Assembly (NCBI RefSeq): GCF_030463565.1
Contig: NC_134656.1
Coordinates: 749,001 to 813,000 of the forward strand
Length of the DNA: 64,000 nucleotides
Direction: 5' to 3'
Source of the DNA: Pelecanus crispus
Taxonomy: Eukaryota; Chordata; Aves; Pelecaniformes; Pelecanidae
Position numbers and translations under genes: made by a program. The notes under the pieces were generated by a model. It was given only the letters and a program-made list of their open reading frames with translations. It was not told the origin of the DNA and did not search any database. Positions within the stretch are counted from its first letter, which is position 1; every line of letters starts with the position of its first letter. Of the stretch, positions 38,601 through 51,200 are shown piece by piece.

Positions 38601-41600
38601 GCTCGTCGGTGCGTGCCAGATAGATCTTGGCGTTACACAGCAACTCCTGGCGCTAGCGATGGCACAGGTGAGGAGGCACGTTAGTCCCTCCAGCCCGTGC
38701 CACCGCTGCGAAGCGTCAGGATTTCGGCGGGGTTCTGCCTCCCGTGCTGGACGGGCTGAGCTGCGCAGGAGGACGTGCTGGGCTGTGGTTACATCGGCAT
38801 CCCGAGGGCTCGGCCGGTCCTTTCGGGGGTGAGCAGAGCCCTGCCCAGCCTCGCCTCTCCGACAGCTCCCTCCTTCCCAGGCAATTGTCCCAGGGTCCCT
38901 CTGGAGAGCACACAAAGGGCTTTTTGCCTCCGTCCAGCCAGTCGTGCCCCGGTTACACCCCTGGACAAACACCTAACAAGGCATTTGGTGGATCAGTTTT
39001 CCGAGCACAGACCTAAAGTGCTGGGGTGACATTTACTCTCAAGCACTAGCCGTGCCCCGAGGCATTTCCTGACCCTGGGATTTCATAACATGCACCCGGC
39101 ACGCTTTCCTTTTCGGCTTGCAGTGTGTGCTGCGTGAGGTGGGACATCACCACGGACGCACAAATAACTTCCCGTGGTAGAAAGGTCGCTGTCAGAGAGA
39201 ACAAGAGCCCGTGTGTTCTCCGGACCCCCATCGCCCAGCCCTAAAGAACAAACCTGTTTGTCCTCAGGTCTTGGCTGTGCTTACGGAGAAGAGGGACGGA
39301 CGGCAGCAAGCGCTCTGAGCCGGCGTTCAGCTGCTCATCGCTGCCGTTCGTTGGCCTAAGGACAACCTCAAAATAGATGCCCATCGTTGCCTACAGCCCT
39401 GCCCAGCCTGGCTCCCTTCTCCAAGACTCTCTAAGTAGCAAAGGCAGAGCAGTTGGGTTTCTCCCAGCGCCAGAGCCGGCCGTGGTGTGTCACGTCCTTC
39501 CCCAGAACCCCCAATGGCCTGCAATCTGTTTTCCCTCTGAATATCAATGAAGCTGGAGGGGAAGATTGACGTTTTCCCTGATGGCAGCTTGTAAGCACAG
39601 TTTGCGTTAGGTCAGCCGAAGACCTCCGCTCTGCTGAAGCGGTGGCAGGTGACGAGAGGCATTGCCTCCGAGCGACGCGCCAGGCAGCCTGCCGGGCTGC
39701 GCCGGGGGTGAAATGCTTTCCTTCCCTTTTCTCGTGGGTTCTCACGTCAGCAGACAGGCTTCACGCGCTTGCCAGCCCTTTTCCCCCAGGCCTCCTCCTC
39801 CTCCCTCCCCCAGTACTGCTGGGGGTCCATGGAGGTTTCCTTCGGTGGCTTTTCATCACCATTGCTGAAGCTAGCTCTTTGCATAAAGCTTAGGATTTAA
39901 CGCAACATAAAGAACTTTTAAAAACATTTTCCATTTCTAAAATTAGTTATATCCTTAGCTCACTTCTTTCTGGGACTGGCTGCGGTCAGGTTCCAGCAGG
40001 AAGGTTACGCCTGCTCCTAAAAGCTCCTTTGCTGCAAACTCTCTGCCGCGCTGGAAATGCACCGGGCTCTCCATCGCCGCAGCGGGCAGGTCCCCCGCGT
40101 CCCCCCACTCACGTCCCCCCAGGCCAGCCCCAAGCCGCGCTGCAGCCCACCCAGCACCCGGGGTTGGTGTTTCTGCCTCCAGACCCTCCCCACAGCGACG
40201 CGCCTTCCTGGAGCGCTCGGGGGCTGTGAACTGAATGCCAATGACAGCGATGCCGGCGGTGAATGGCAGCTCTGATTTCTCAGGGTTTTGTGAATTCAGC
40301 GTGTATCTCACAAGTCTGTCACAGCAACTGCTGTTCTCTGGGGCTTGGGAGCCCTGTGGCTTTCCCTCCTCCCTTGCGAGCAATTTATTTCCTTTCCTGA
40401 CAGCTAACTATTGACTTCTCCTTCTCCTGAAGATGAGATGTCCTGTCTCATCAGGTTTAAATTAGTTTTATCTTTAGACTTTCCTATTAATAAGCTCTCA
40501 TCGTGGTGTCATTACTTGATATCTATTTTCTGATGTTTTTCATTAATGGCTCTATACCTTCCAGATATTTTTTCCCAAGTATTTTTTTTCCTCTGCTGGC
40601 TGAGGCAGGCACGGATCAGGCACGGATCAGGGACATGAAGATGGTCAGATGCCGGTCAGAGGCGTGCGTGGAGTGGCCCAGCGCCCGCTGTGCGTGCAGG
40701 GAAGGGCGATGGGGCTGGCGATGGGCCGGCGGGGCCGGCCACGCGCTCCCCGCGCTGGCTCGCTGCACCCTCTACCCCAGGCCGAGCTCCGCCACGCCGG
40801 GTGCTCCCAAGAGCGTGAGTCAGTAGAGTCATTGAAACACCTCCCGTGAGGCAAAGGTGGTGCAATGCATTTGGACAGCTGCGTTGGACTCTCTCTAGGA
40901 AGAACAGAGGGACTTTCTGTGCCCCCTCCCACGCTCTGCTCCCTCCCCTCTGGCTCCCCGCGTGCCCGCAGGACCCTTGGCCAGTAGCCCCCGGGCTAGA
41001 AGCACCTCTTGGCTCTCGTTTCCCGTATGAGTCCTCAGAAATCTCATCCGGCCGTGCCCCAGGGACGCGGTGGTCATGCTCAGGTCATCCTGGCTGCGGC
41101 ACCCTGGGATGCTTTGCATGGTTTTGCAGCAGCAAGCCATGGGAACATGGGCTGAGCTGAGCATCTGCTCATGATCCACGAGTCAGTGTTCAGCACAGAG
41201 ATCCACAAGAATGCTGCTGTTTTACCTGGAGAACTCACAAGAGCAAACAACAGAGTAGGATTCAAAACAGCATTTTTGCCTAAAATGTCAGGATTTCAGA
41301 GAGCAGAGCAGCCCTCGGTTGGGGGGTGGCCTCTCTTAGCTGCGTGCAGCAGGACGGGCTCGAGCAGTGCAGCTGCCTGTGCGGAGCCCCCGCCTCCCCC
41401 CGGCGCAGGGACCCCCGAGGCCCCTTCTGCCCCCCAAACATTTGCTGTGTGGGAGGCACCACAGCTTCTCTTTCACACTGCAAACACCACTGCTAACGGG
41501 GAAATTCGGGAACTTGTTTTCCACTGGGGAAAAGACGCCGGTGCAGTGGAAGCACAGCTCTGCACATGGCAATTTGGCTGAGCCGACGTCAGCTGCTGAC

Positions 41601-44299
41601 CTGCAGAGAGGGAATGACGGCGCGGCCAAAGCTGCCGCCCTCTTCCCCAGCAGCGGGAGACCTTGATCTGAGCGCCGTGCGTGAATCCCCGCACGTGGGG
41701 TACGGTCATGTGCCAGCTGCAGGGCGGTGGTGCAGGGCTTCCCGTGCCTGGCAGGTTCTCGTCCCTGTTAGCAGAACTTCCTCCAGGAACCTGGAAGTGG
41801 AAGAGAATTATTTCATGTTATTCCAAGGGGGCCCGTGACTGGGGTCTCCATTCCTGTTGGGTCGGAGCCACCTTCCCCAGCAGTCGGGGTGGTGGGAGCT
41901 GCTGCCAGGAGCATGGGGACAGGCAGGGCTGCCAGCCTGGCTGAGTGCCTTCGGCTTTGGGGATTTTCTCATTATATCTCCAGTAGTGTGAAAAGCAAAG
42001 CCCACTGGTGTTGAAAACACCCAAATCTCCTAAGTCTCCTTAAGACCAGGAAAATGCATTCCCTGGGTTTCATTTCCAGGAATTGCTTGCACGGTGCAAG
42101 GCAGGGTAAGGGTGGGAAGCAGGGCTGGGTCGGCCACGTGGGGAGAGGATTAATGCAAGAATGAACCGTGTTTCCCTAAGTGCACTTCTCACATTAACGA
42201 GGAGGAGAAGGGTGCTCGACTCCTTGAAAGGAAACCCTGGTATGACAACCACCTGATGTACCGTGGTGGTTCTGATAGAGCTGTCAGGGTGCTTCAGGGA
42301 CACTCCTGCTCGTAGCGTGGCTGCTATCTGCAAAGTCAGGTCACAGAGGAGAATTAGCTTGCCCAGCCCCTGCCGCTGGCTCGCATGCAAAAATTACACA
42401 GCAAATGATGACCAACTGCAGAACGGGTAATTTGCAGCAGTGCCTACAGCACTGGGTTTAGGCTGATTAATATTCAGCGCACTGCTGTGAAAATGAAAAG
42501 CCAGACAGGATTGTCCTCCTCCCCTTTCTGCACCCATGAAGATGCCAGGGGTAATGGCTGAAGCACAGAAGCAAACCCGAGCTCCACTGCCAGGCAAGCT
42601 GAGACAGGGGGTTTTGAGCCTAAACAAGACGTTCCATTCTCTTTGGGTTATTTAACCCTATCTTTTAACCTGTTCCTTTTTTTTTTTAACGTCATCCTTC
42701 TGTTATTTAATTATAGGAAGTTTAAAAGAGAATAGTAGGAGGTTTTCTTTGAAGCTATCAGAACGAAACAGTAGGCATTTCAAAAAACAGTTTCTCTTTA
42801 AAAAAGGGAAATGTTCTGACCCTTAAAAAAAAAAAATCATCCCATGATTTCTTGATCAAAACTCCATTTTGAAAAGCCCTTTTTCTGTTGGAAAACTTTC
42901 CCCATCCCATGCTCAGAGGAAAGCACAGCACAGGCCTGCTGGGAGCAGTGGTACCCGCCGGCAGGCGACGGATCTCTCCTCATCCTCGCCGGGCTCTTTC
43001 CTCCCCGCGCTGGGCGGAAGAGCCCGGGAGATGCTCAGACATGCCGGCACTGCTGTCCCACCCGTGCTGGGCTGCGGTAGGGCTGGGTGCTCTCGCACAG
43101 CACAGCAGCTTACGCAAGAGGAAAGCAGAGCCGCCGCAAAAGCCCAGGCTGCTGTTTGCCTTCGGGGCTTTGGTTTCGCATCGACATGGGCCAAAGTAAA
43201 CCCTCACCCCGCAGTCCCACACCTCACCTTAATTTTTTTTTTTTTCTGCTGTGCAAACAGGAGCCGGGTGAGAGCGGGATGGCGTGCTGTCAGAGCAACC
43301 CCGCGAAGGCAAACACGGATCCGGGCGCTGCCGGGCGGGAGGAGCTGGCACCGCTCAGAGCGGGGAACGGGCAGGGTGAGAGGTGCTCGGTGCCCCCGGC
43401 CCCTCCGGACGCCCCTCGGCACCGGCTGGGGAAATCCTGCACGAAACCGTGTTGGTGCCCTCGCAGAGGAGCGCGCGGGGTCTGAGCTGCCCCAGAGTCA
43501 CGCACCCTGCGCGCCGGGGCCAGGCGGTGCCAGCGGCAGGGATGTCCCGGGTGGCACCGTTTTACATCAATATCGGTGCGTCAAACCGGTGCGGGCTGGC
43601 GAGGCGGGTGCTGCCGCCGGCTCCGCAGGGCTCGTGGTGGCCGGTGGCTCTGCAGGAGCAGAGGTGGAAACCACCCCCATGGCACCACGCCGCTTGGAAG
43701 GATTTGCTTTTTCGCATTTTGGTTCTAGGGTTACCAAGGAAATCGTTATACCTGTCTTTGCAATTATTCACAGCCAGTGAGCCTGAGCTAGGAATTGGCA
43801 CTTTCTTTCATCCTGCTCCTTCTGTTTCCTGAGGAATTGGAAGCCGAACGCGCCCAACGAGGTGTTACGTGTCAGACAGCTTGCGCCAAGGCCCTGTCCT
43901 TCCCCTCGTGGCTCTGCTGCCGCCATCGAAGGACACCCGGCCTCCTGCTTCTCGCCTTTGTGCCGCGGAGCACGCGCAGCTCATTGGCATGAAGTTCAAT
44001 TTCCCGGAGCCCGCAGCGCATCGGCGTTCGTCGCAGCCGGCACGCGAGGCAGGAGGGATGCGCCGGCTGCAGCCGGCGGTGCCTAATGACCGCGTCTCGA
44101 TAGCATCGTTACCGCTGCGTTTAATTGGCGGGGTGGGGGCGGCCCCCTGCCCCCCCACCGAGGTCGGGCTGCTCCGGGCATCGTGCGCTGCCGCAGCCAG
44201 GCAGAAGGAGCGAGGAGCAGCAGGAGGGGCCGGGCTGGAGTCCCCCGGCATCGGGGGCACCCCGGTCACCCCATCGGCTGTGAAAAGGGCAGGGGAAAC
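35640..44299. other. Intergenic region after CDK5RAP1; no gene seen
   Basis: I found no exon resembling a known family on either strand. Composition varies from AT-rich to GC-rich, with short homopolymers (for example poly-A/T near 42680-42835 and 43230-43245). On the minus strand near 42200-42350 one reading frame gives a BPI-like scrap (VSLKHPDSS), but without consistent flanking exons I do not call it. A spliced non-coding gene cannot be excluded. Confidence 0.5.
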
Positions 44300-44915
44300 T
44301 CATAGAATCCTGGAATGGTTTAGGTTGGAAAAGACCTTTAGGATCATCCAGTCCAACCATTAACCTACACTACCAAGTCCACTCTAAACCAGTCAAGGGC
44401 AGACCAGACTGAACCATGTCCCCAAGTGCCACCTCTGCCCGTTTGTTGAACACTTCCAGGGATGGGGACTCCCCCACCTCTCTGGGCAGCCTGGTCCAAT
44501 GCTTGACCACCCTTTCCGTGAAGAAATTTTTCCTAATTTCCAACCTAAACCTCCCCTGGCGCAGCTTGAGCCCATTTCCTCTCGTCCTATCGCTAACTAC
44601 TTGGGAGAAGAGCCCAACACCCCCTCCCTGCCCCCTCCTGTCAGGGAGTTGTAGAGAGCGATGAGGGCTCCCCTCAGCCTCCTCTTCTCCAGGCTGAACA
44701 CCCCCAGCTCCCTCAGCCGCTCCCCACCAGCCCTGTGCTCCAGACCCTGCCCCAGCTCCGCTGCCCTTCTCTGGACACGCTCCAGCACCCCGATGTCCTT
44801 CTTGTAGTGAGGGGCCCAAAACTGGACACAGCATTCCAGGTGCGGCCTCACCAGCGCCGAGCACAGGGGCACAATCACCTCCCTGCTCCTGCTGGCCACA
44901 CCATTCCTGACACAA
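44300..44915 (-). mobile_element. CR1 LINE 3' fragment, minus orientation
   Basis: Read on the minus strand this is the end of a CR1 element: the C-terminal coding part of ORF2 (for example [20 protein letters not shown], then [20 protein letters not shown]), followed by the CR1 3' UTR with GGTTGGACTGGATGATCCTAA and ending at ATTCTATG. About 615 bp remain; the 5' end is truncated, the usual state of genomic CR1 copies. The coding remnant contains interruptions and is not functional. Confidence 0.95.
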
Positions 44916-46607
44916 CTCCGAGGTGTTTAGAGAAACATTTAGACCCCCGAGCGCTCAGCCACGGCGTGCAGGAGCTGTAGGTTAGGCTACAAGAAAGTGG
45001 TCTTCCCCCAATGAAAATTTTCTTCTTTCATGAAAAAAAAAAAAAGAAAACAGAAAGCTTTTGCTCACAAATCAAATAATTCTCTGGGGAACTTGAGCTG
45101 AAATACTTGATTTTTTGGATGAGCTGCACAGGAGCTCTTCACTCTGCCAGTTGAGCTTTTCCTCCCCGGAGCCGCTGCTGCTTGGCAGAGCCGTGGTTTC
45201 TGCACGGAGCCAATTTAATACTAAAAAAACACTTTCTGTCAAACCCGGTTCAGGTGGGGAATTTCAGAGCAGCACTAGTGGCGCCAGGGGCCAGGGCCGT
45301 GCCGGCGGCTCGGCTCTTCAGCAGCAGGATTGGATGGGATCAGATCGGTGCTTTGGGGACAAGGACAGGGTCCAGGTGGGGGGCACGAGCCGCAGCCGAG
45401 GCACGGTGCTGTGGGCTGGGGTCTGCACTGGAAATGCCCACCCTGAGCTGGCACCACGGCTCCCAGCTGCACGTGCTGCTCTTTCCGGCACCCACCATTT
45501 CCCACTTCCCAGCATCTTCAGCCCTTCTGCTTCTCTTCAACTTTTCTTTCGAATGCGCTTCCTTAGGAACAGGCGCCAGCAGCAGCCGGGGCCGGGGCAG
45601 GTGACGGCGCGGCGGCAGACATTACCGGCCGGAAGGACAAAGCGCAAAGTCGAGCGTAAATGCCAGGCGAGAAGCAGGTCCCGTCCTCTGGCCGAGGCAC
45701 CGAGATGCGAGCGGAGCCCTGGCCCTGGCAGCGGGGGCACCGGGGAAGCCGCTGGCTGCAAAGCGCAGCTCACGAGAGCCGCTCTCCCCTGCTCGCACGG
45801 ACGGAGCTCTGGGGCCTGGGCAGGAGCGGGGGGACCCGTGACGGGCAGGGGCAGAGGAGGTGCTGGTGCATTCTGGCAGGGATGCCCAGCAGAGCCAACA
45901 CGGGCGCCGGGAAGCGGCTGGCGGCACACGGCGCCATGCCGGCGGCCCTGCAGGCCGCGGGGCTCGGGGATCTGGCACCGGCCCCAGCAGCGCTCGCCAT
46001 GCAGCTGTTCTGCACGGGGGCCGTGGCACAGCCGACCTCAGGACGCGTTTGGATGCGGAGGGCAGCCAGCAAGCCCCCGCGGCCGGGAGCGAGCTCCTCC
46101 TGCGCCCCAGAGCTCTCCGGCCATCGCCGCCCGCTCACCCCCCGCATCCTGGGGGTCCCGGCCCCAGCCCGGGGGGGCTGCCCCATCGGCGCCCCGGGAC
46201 GTGTTTGTTCATGTCAAACAGCTCCCGGCTCGCTGGCAACAAGCAGGGAGCAGGAACACAGAATAAAAGAACCAGCAGCTCAGGGACAAGGACAGAATAA
46301 ATCTGCATAAATACAAACGAGGGGAATATTTCTCTCTCACATTGACCACATTTCTGTAGCTACTTTAAATTGCGAGAGAGGCGCGGGTCCGGCAGGGCTG
46401 GGCAGGGCTTAGACTCGGCTCCAGGGCTGCAGCTCATCGTGGTTGCCCACTTTCCAGCAGACTTATCTATTAAATATTCTTTGCATGTGAGTTACTCCTG
46501 TAGCTGATAGGAGAGATAAATAACAAAATCCTTGCAAACGCAAAAATCCTTTGGCATTTTGGAAAGAAACCAAATCACGTGTTGAATGCAGATGAAGAAA
46601 AATCCTT
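44916..46607. other. Intergenic; no gene seen
   Basis: GC-rich middle (about 45550-46200) flanked by AT-rich sequence. Long open frames exist on both strands in the GC-rich part but none resembles a known protein and none shows splice or start signals in a sensible order. Confidence 0.5.
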
Positions 46608-46613
46608 TTTATT
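46608..46613 (-). other. Candidate polyA signal of the minus-strand BPIFB-like gene
   Basis: AATAAA on the minus strand (TTTATT on plus), about 1.6 kb after the proposed stop codon at 48203-48205. If used, the 3' UTR would include the 16-bp minisatellite at 47210-47800. Position-based inference. Confidence 0.35.
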
Positions 46614-47209
46614 GTAAGGAGTAACAGAAGGGATGTGAATCCACCTCACCCACAATGCAACACATCCAAATCCACTTGGAGATTACAAGACAGGATAGCG
46701 TTTACTCTGATCAGTTCAAAGCATAACTGTTAGGGAACAAATCAGCTAAGTACATGTCTGGATTAGACTGTAGGCCTTTTTTGCCTTCTTTTTAACAGTA
46801 TGAAATCACTGGAAACAGCAAAATTTCCTTTTGAAATGGTAAACTAATCAAGAAGCAGAAGGAGAACAAAGACGAAGCATTTACACGTCGCCAGCATTTG
46901 TCCCTTTTCTCCCTTCCCTTCATGGGAATTTGGTGCAGTTGGTGCAAACTCACATGGGGCGGCCGCACGGGGACCAAATCGCTGCCGCCAGCCGGGCTGT
47001 CTTGGGCCAGCACCCGGAAAGTCTCCTCTGTGCCGAGCAATTATCCGGCCCAAACCACAGCCCCGGTCCAGGTGAAACTTGGGTGCGTGCAAGGAAGGAC
47101 GGGAGGGTCGGGGCAGTGCCTTTGTCAGTGATTGCCGTAACGAGTGGCTTATGGCTGTGCCAGCTGGGAGGGCACGCGGGCATGGGCCGGGGCTCCTGCT
47201 TCTGGCTCA

Positions 47210-47800
47210 TCAGCACAGCTAACCGTCGGCACAGCTAACCGTCGGCACAGCTAGCCATTGGCACAGTTAGCCATTGGCACAGCTAGCCATCGGCACAGCT
47301 AGCCATCGGCACAGCTAACCATTGGCACAGCTAACCATTGGCACAGCTAGCCATTGGCACAGCTAACCATTGGCACAGCTAGCCATCAGCACAGCTAGCC
47401 ATCGGCACAGCTAGCCATTGGCACAGCTAACCATTGGCACAGCTAGCCATTGGCACAGCTAACCATTGGCACAGCTAGCCATCGGCACAGCTAGCCATTG
47501 GCACAGCTAACCAACCATCGGCACAGCTAACCATCGACACAGCTAACCATTGGCATAGCTATCCATTGGCACAGCTAACCATTGGCACAGCTAACCATCG
47601 GTATAGCTAGCCATCGGCACAGCTAGCCATTGGCATAGCTAGCCGTTGGCACAGCTAGCCGTTGGCACAGCTAGCCATTGGCACAGCTAACCGTCGGCAC
47701 AGCTAACCAACCACCAGCACAGCTAACCAGCCATTGGCACAGCTAGCCATTGGCACAGCTAACCAACCATCGGCACAGCTAGCCATCGGCATGGCTAACC
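47210..47800. repeat. 16-bp minisatellite, about 36 copies
   Basis: Tandem array of GGCACAGCTAGCCATT and its variants (CTAACC for CTAGCC, CATCG or CGTCG for CATTG). Most units are exactly 16 bp. A few units carry an extra ACCA and are 20 bp long (for example near 47510, 47705 and 47765). Variants are interspersed in runs, suggesting repeated block duplication. It lies just 3' of the BPIFB-like gene on the minus strand, possibly in its 3' UTR. Confidence 0.95.
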
Positions 47801-48202
47801 CTGGGCTGGACAGAGACACCAAAGTCTGATAAGGCTGAAATGTAATGCAGAAGAAATAGTGTATTTTCTTGGTTGGGTTTCTCCATTTGCATGTCTATTC
47901 TCCATGTATCGAGTCATCTTCCTCCCTTCCCTCCTCCTCCTCGGGGCCGAGCGGTGGGAATCGCCCGCGGGGGCACCTGGGGGGACACCGGAGCTGAGGT
48001 TTCGGGCAGTGCAGGAGCTTGGAGTGGCAGCCCCGTGCTCCCCTGTCACCTCCCGCTGCCAGGCGGCAGGGTCAGCCCAGGTGGGCTCGTCTCACCCAGC
48101 CCGGGCACCGGCACCGGCACCGGCACGTCCTGCAACAGAGCTCTGAGCCAGGTCCCCAGCCAACAAAATCGTCCTTACCCCACGGTGCTGCCGGCCCCGT
48201 AG

Positions 48203-51200
48203 CTACGGAATGCTGCTGGAATCGATGCCTGTGGCTGGGGGAGAGGGACCCAGGTCAGTGCGCTCCGGTCCCGGCCCCTCCAGCCCCCCAAACCCCCGCG
48301 GGGCCAGGCTCCACGGTGCGACGTGCCGGCGGCCCGAGAGCCCCTGCCTTTATGGGCAGGGATGATTTAGTGCCCTGAGGAATACGCCTCGGGGGAAGCT
48401 GGGATGGCTTCCAACTCTACCTGCCCTCCTCTATATATTAACTTTGCATGCATATGAAGCTGAAAGCTCTTCCAATCACCTCTGCAAATATTAATTAATC
48501 CTCACAGCATCCTGAGGACCATTATTCACTCCTATTAAGTAAATATTATTAAATCTTTTTATGAGAGGTGAAATGACTTTTCCAGGGCTGTGCAGGGCAT
48601 AAGTAGGAGCGCACAGACTTTGTCTCGCGACCGCATGCCCGGAGCTGCCGAGCGCAGCGAAGCAGCCGCCGCTCAGGGGTAAACCTGCCCGTGCCTGAGC
48701 CAGGGGATGTCTCTGAGGAGCGGGGACCCCGAGCGCCCCGCCGCACCGCTGCGCCCTGTGGGGCGGATGCGCTTTGTGGGACCACCCCGAGATGCATCCG
48801 CACCCCGTGGCTTCGGCTGCACCCCGTGGCCACAGGGACCCGCTCCCCGCTTTTGGCCACTACCCCGTGCCAGGGCTGCGTCCCCTCCGCGCGTCCCCGC
48901 TGCCGCGGCTGCTGCCCCTTTCTGGCTCACAGACACCAGCGGGGATCCCCATCGCAGCATGGGGGCCAGACTTACTCTGAAGGAGCCAGTCGATGAAGGC
49001 GCTTGGGAATGGGGAATTCTGCAAAAAACAAGGAGGTGTTGAAGAGCGTGACTGCAGAGCCTGTGGCGGGCGGAAGGGCAGGCAGCGCGGGGGGCACCAG
49101 GGGTGGGACACGGCCATACCTGCAAATCCAGCTCCACGACCTGCTCAGATGTCACCGGCAAATTGCAGAGGACAGAGTGGATTTTCCCCAGGAGCCCAAA
49201 GGAGATGACACCTGGGGAGAGGGAGAGGCCGTCAGGGCTGGGCAGGAGCCCACGCCGGAGCCTGCCGGAGCGCTCTGCCTGCCCGGAGCTGCGCAGCGGA
49301 GCATCTGGCAGAGGCTGGGAGAGCAAAGTCCCTGCCTGGCGACGTCCCCAGCACCAGAGGAGGAAAAACCCCTCGTCCTTCCTGCAGGTCTCAAACCTCC
49401 CGGGGTTCAAAGGCTCCCATGAAAGCCGCTGGCCTGGAGCTCCCTGGTGCATGTCTCATCACACAGGAGATGTTTTGGGTAAATGGGGACAACATCGCAT
49501 GCAATGAAGCAGCACCTGCGTCTGTGCGGGACTCGAACAGAGCTGGGGAGGGAAACCGCCCCGGCTCTGCGGGGCTGCAAACCGGGGGGTGCCAGCAGAA
49601 CCGCCTCTCCTGGCAGCAGCTCGGGTCTGGCCCCCGTTAGAAAAACAACCGTGAGAACAGCAGGGCCGTGGTGCTTCCGTGGTGTCGGGCAGCGGTGGCG
49701 GGGAGCCGGGACTGTGCCACCCGCAGCGGCTTTGCTGGCGGAGCGGAGCTGCTCGGGCTCCGAGCAGAACAACTCCTCCTCCCGTGGCTCCGGCTCTCCC
49801 GAGGGCACCTGCTGCCTGTGGACATGGCTAGACACGCAAAGCTCAAGCGTGACTCTAAAAATTAATATAGAAAAGAAAACTTAACGACTTACGGTTGAGG
49901 AATTGTAGCTTAATATTGATGATGCTGACCCAAATATTCACCAATGGGCAGAGCTGCAACGGTAGCAAGTGGCACAGCCTTGGTGAGAATATCGTGGGTG
50001 TAGCAATGCGTTTCCCTAACATCGTTTGAGTTTCACAGACTTTAAATCAAGACGGAACAATCAGCTCCTAGAGCATAGTTTCCTCCGTGGAAAAAGAGCA
50101 GTATAAATTGTTCAGCCCTCTTCTCGAGATGGCACAGATTCTATTTAACAGAATAAAAGATTTTCTAACGAGCACCTTTTTTCTAAGTGAGGCTGTCACT
50201 TCTGCTTACCGCACCGTCTCGGTACCAGAAGGCATTTCAGAAAGCAATTGGTTACAAATTATCCCGTAACATTGCATGATGGAATTTGAATTACTTCTAA
50301 CAAATAAATCCTGGCTGTAAGAAAGATCAAGGAAGTTTGCGGAATTCACTTATGGGATGTGGGCACGTGTCTGTGCATGTATATATATATATTTGTACAT
50401 ATATGTAAATCTGCTAGGCAATTATGGCAAGAGCAGTAATTTCAGTTACAGCGCAGCTTCTTACAGCGAAGGACTTTCAGGCACTCACCAGCGCAGGTAT
50501 GAAAGACTGAAGAGCAGAGTTCAGCAAACGGCTCACCAGATTGGTAAGGAAGCTGGAAAGGAAAAAAGACAGACAAAAATTATCAGGGAAGTTGTCAAAA
50601 CCCAGGGCTCAGCATCAAGGCAGACCTGAACTCCTCTGCTGCTCTGCAATGCTGCGAGCACCGGAGAGGAGCACCCGTTGCCTTCTCTTATCTCTGATGT
50701 TAAAAGATGCTGCAAGCCCACAGCTCCCCCAGGCTTTAGCAGGAATTATAGATGCTCAGGACTTTGTTATCTGCTTCTCAAAACCTGATTGTTAACGTGT
50801 AAATCTGTGCCCAGGTTTGGGACTGAAATTTTGCCCCAGTGCAAACATGCAGAGAGCTGACCCCTGGCTAGTCCTGCCCATTATTTTAACTGTTTCCCCG
50901 TGCACATACCAATATCCCATCCCCTTGCAGGTTTCTCAGTAAAAATTGGCTTTTCTATGAGAAAAGCCCATAGGCTCCTCATGGCCGGATAACGGAGCTG
51001 CTGTTCACTCTGCATGCTGCTCCCGAGATTTTTGCTGAATTACCCTTCTCTGTGAAGTGCTGGGTGCTCTCGAGTCTGGCAGCCAGAGGCCAGCTGGGCA
51101 GTTCGGGGCGAGGGAGGGAGAAACCTGCCTCCAGCGCGAAATGCAGCCCCGCGCCGGGGCCAGGGTCAAGCCCCAGGGTCGGGCTCAGCCCCTGCGTGTG

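Noticed and set aside
42070-42390. Minus-strand frame with VSLKHPDSS and LLLLVNV, reminiscent of BPI C-terminal exons
   Set aside because: Only a short resemblance, with no ordered neighbouring exons and no phase agreement with the BPIFB-like gene upstream.
48673-48970. Long minus-strand frame continuing after the LPVTSEQVVELDLQ exon
   Set aside because: It is intron read-through: a clear donor follows that exon at 49119 and the continuation is GC-driven, with no BPI-fold similarity.
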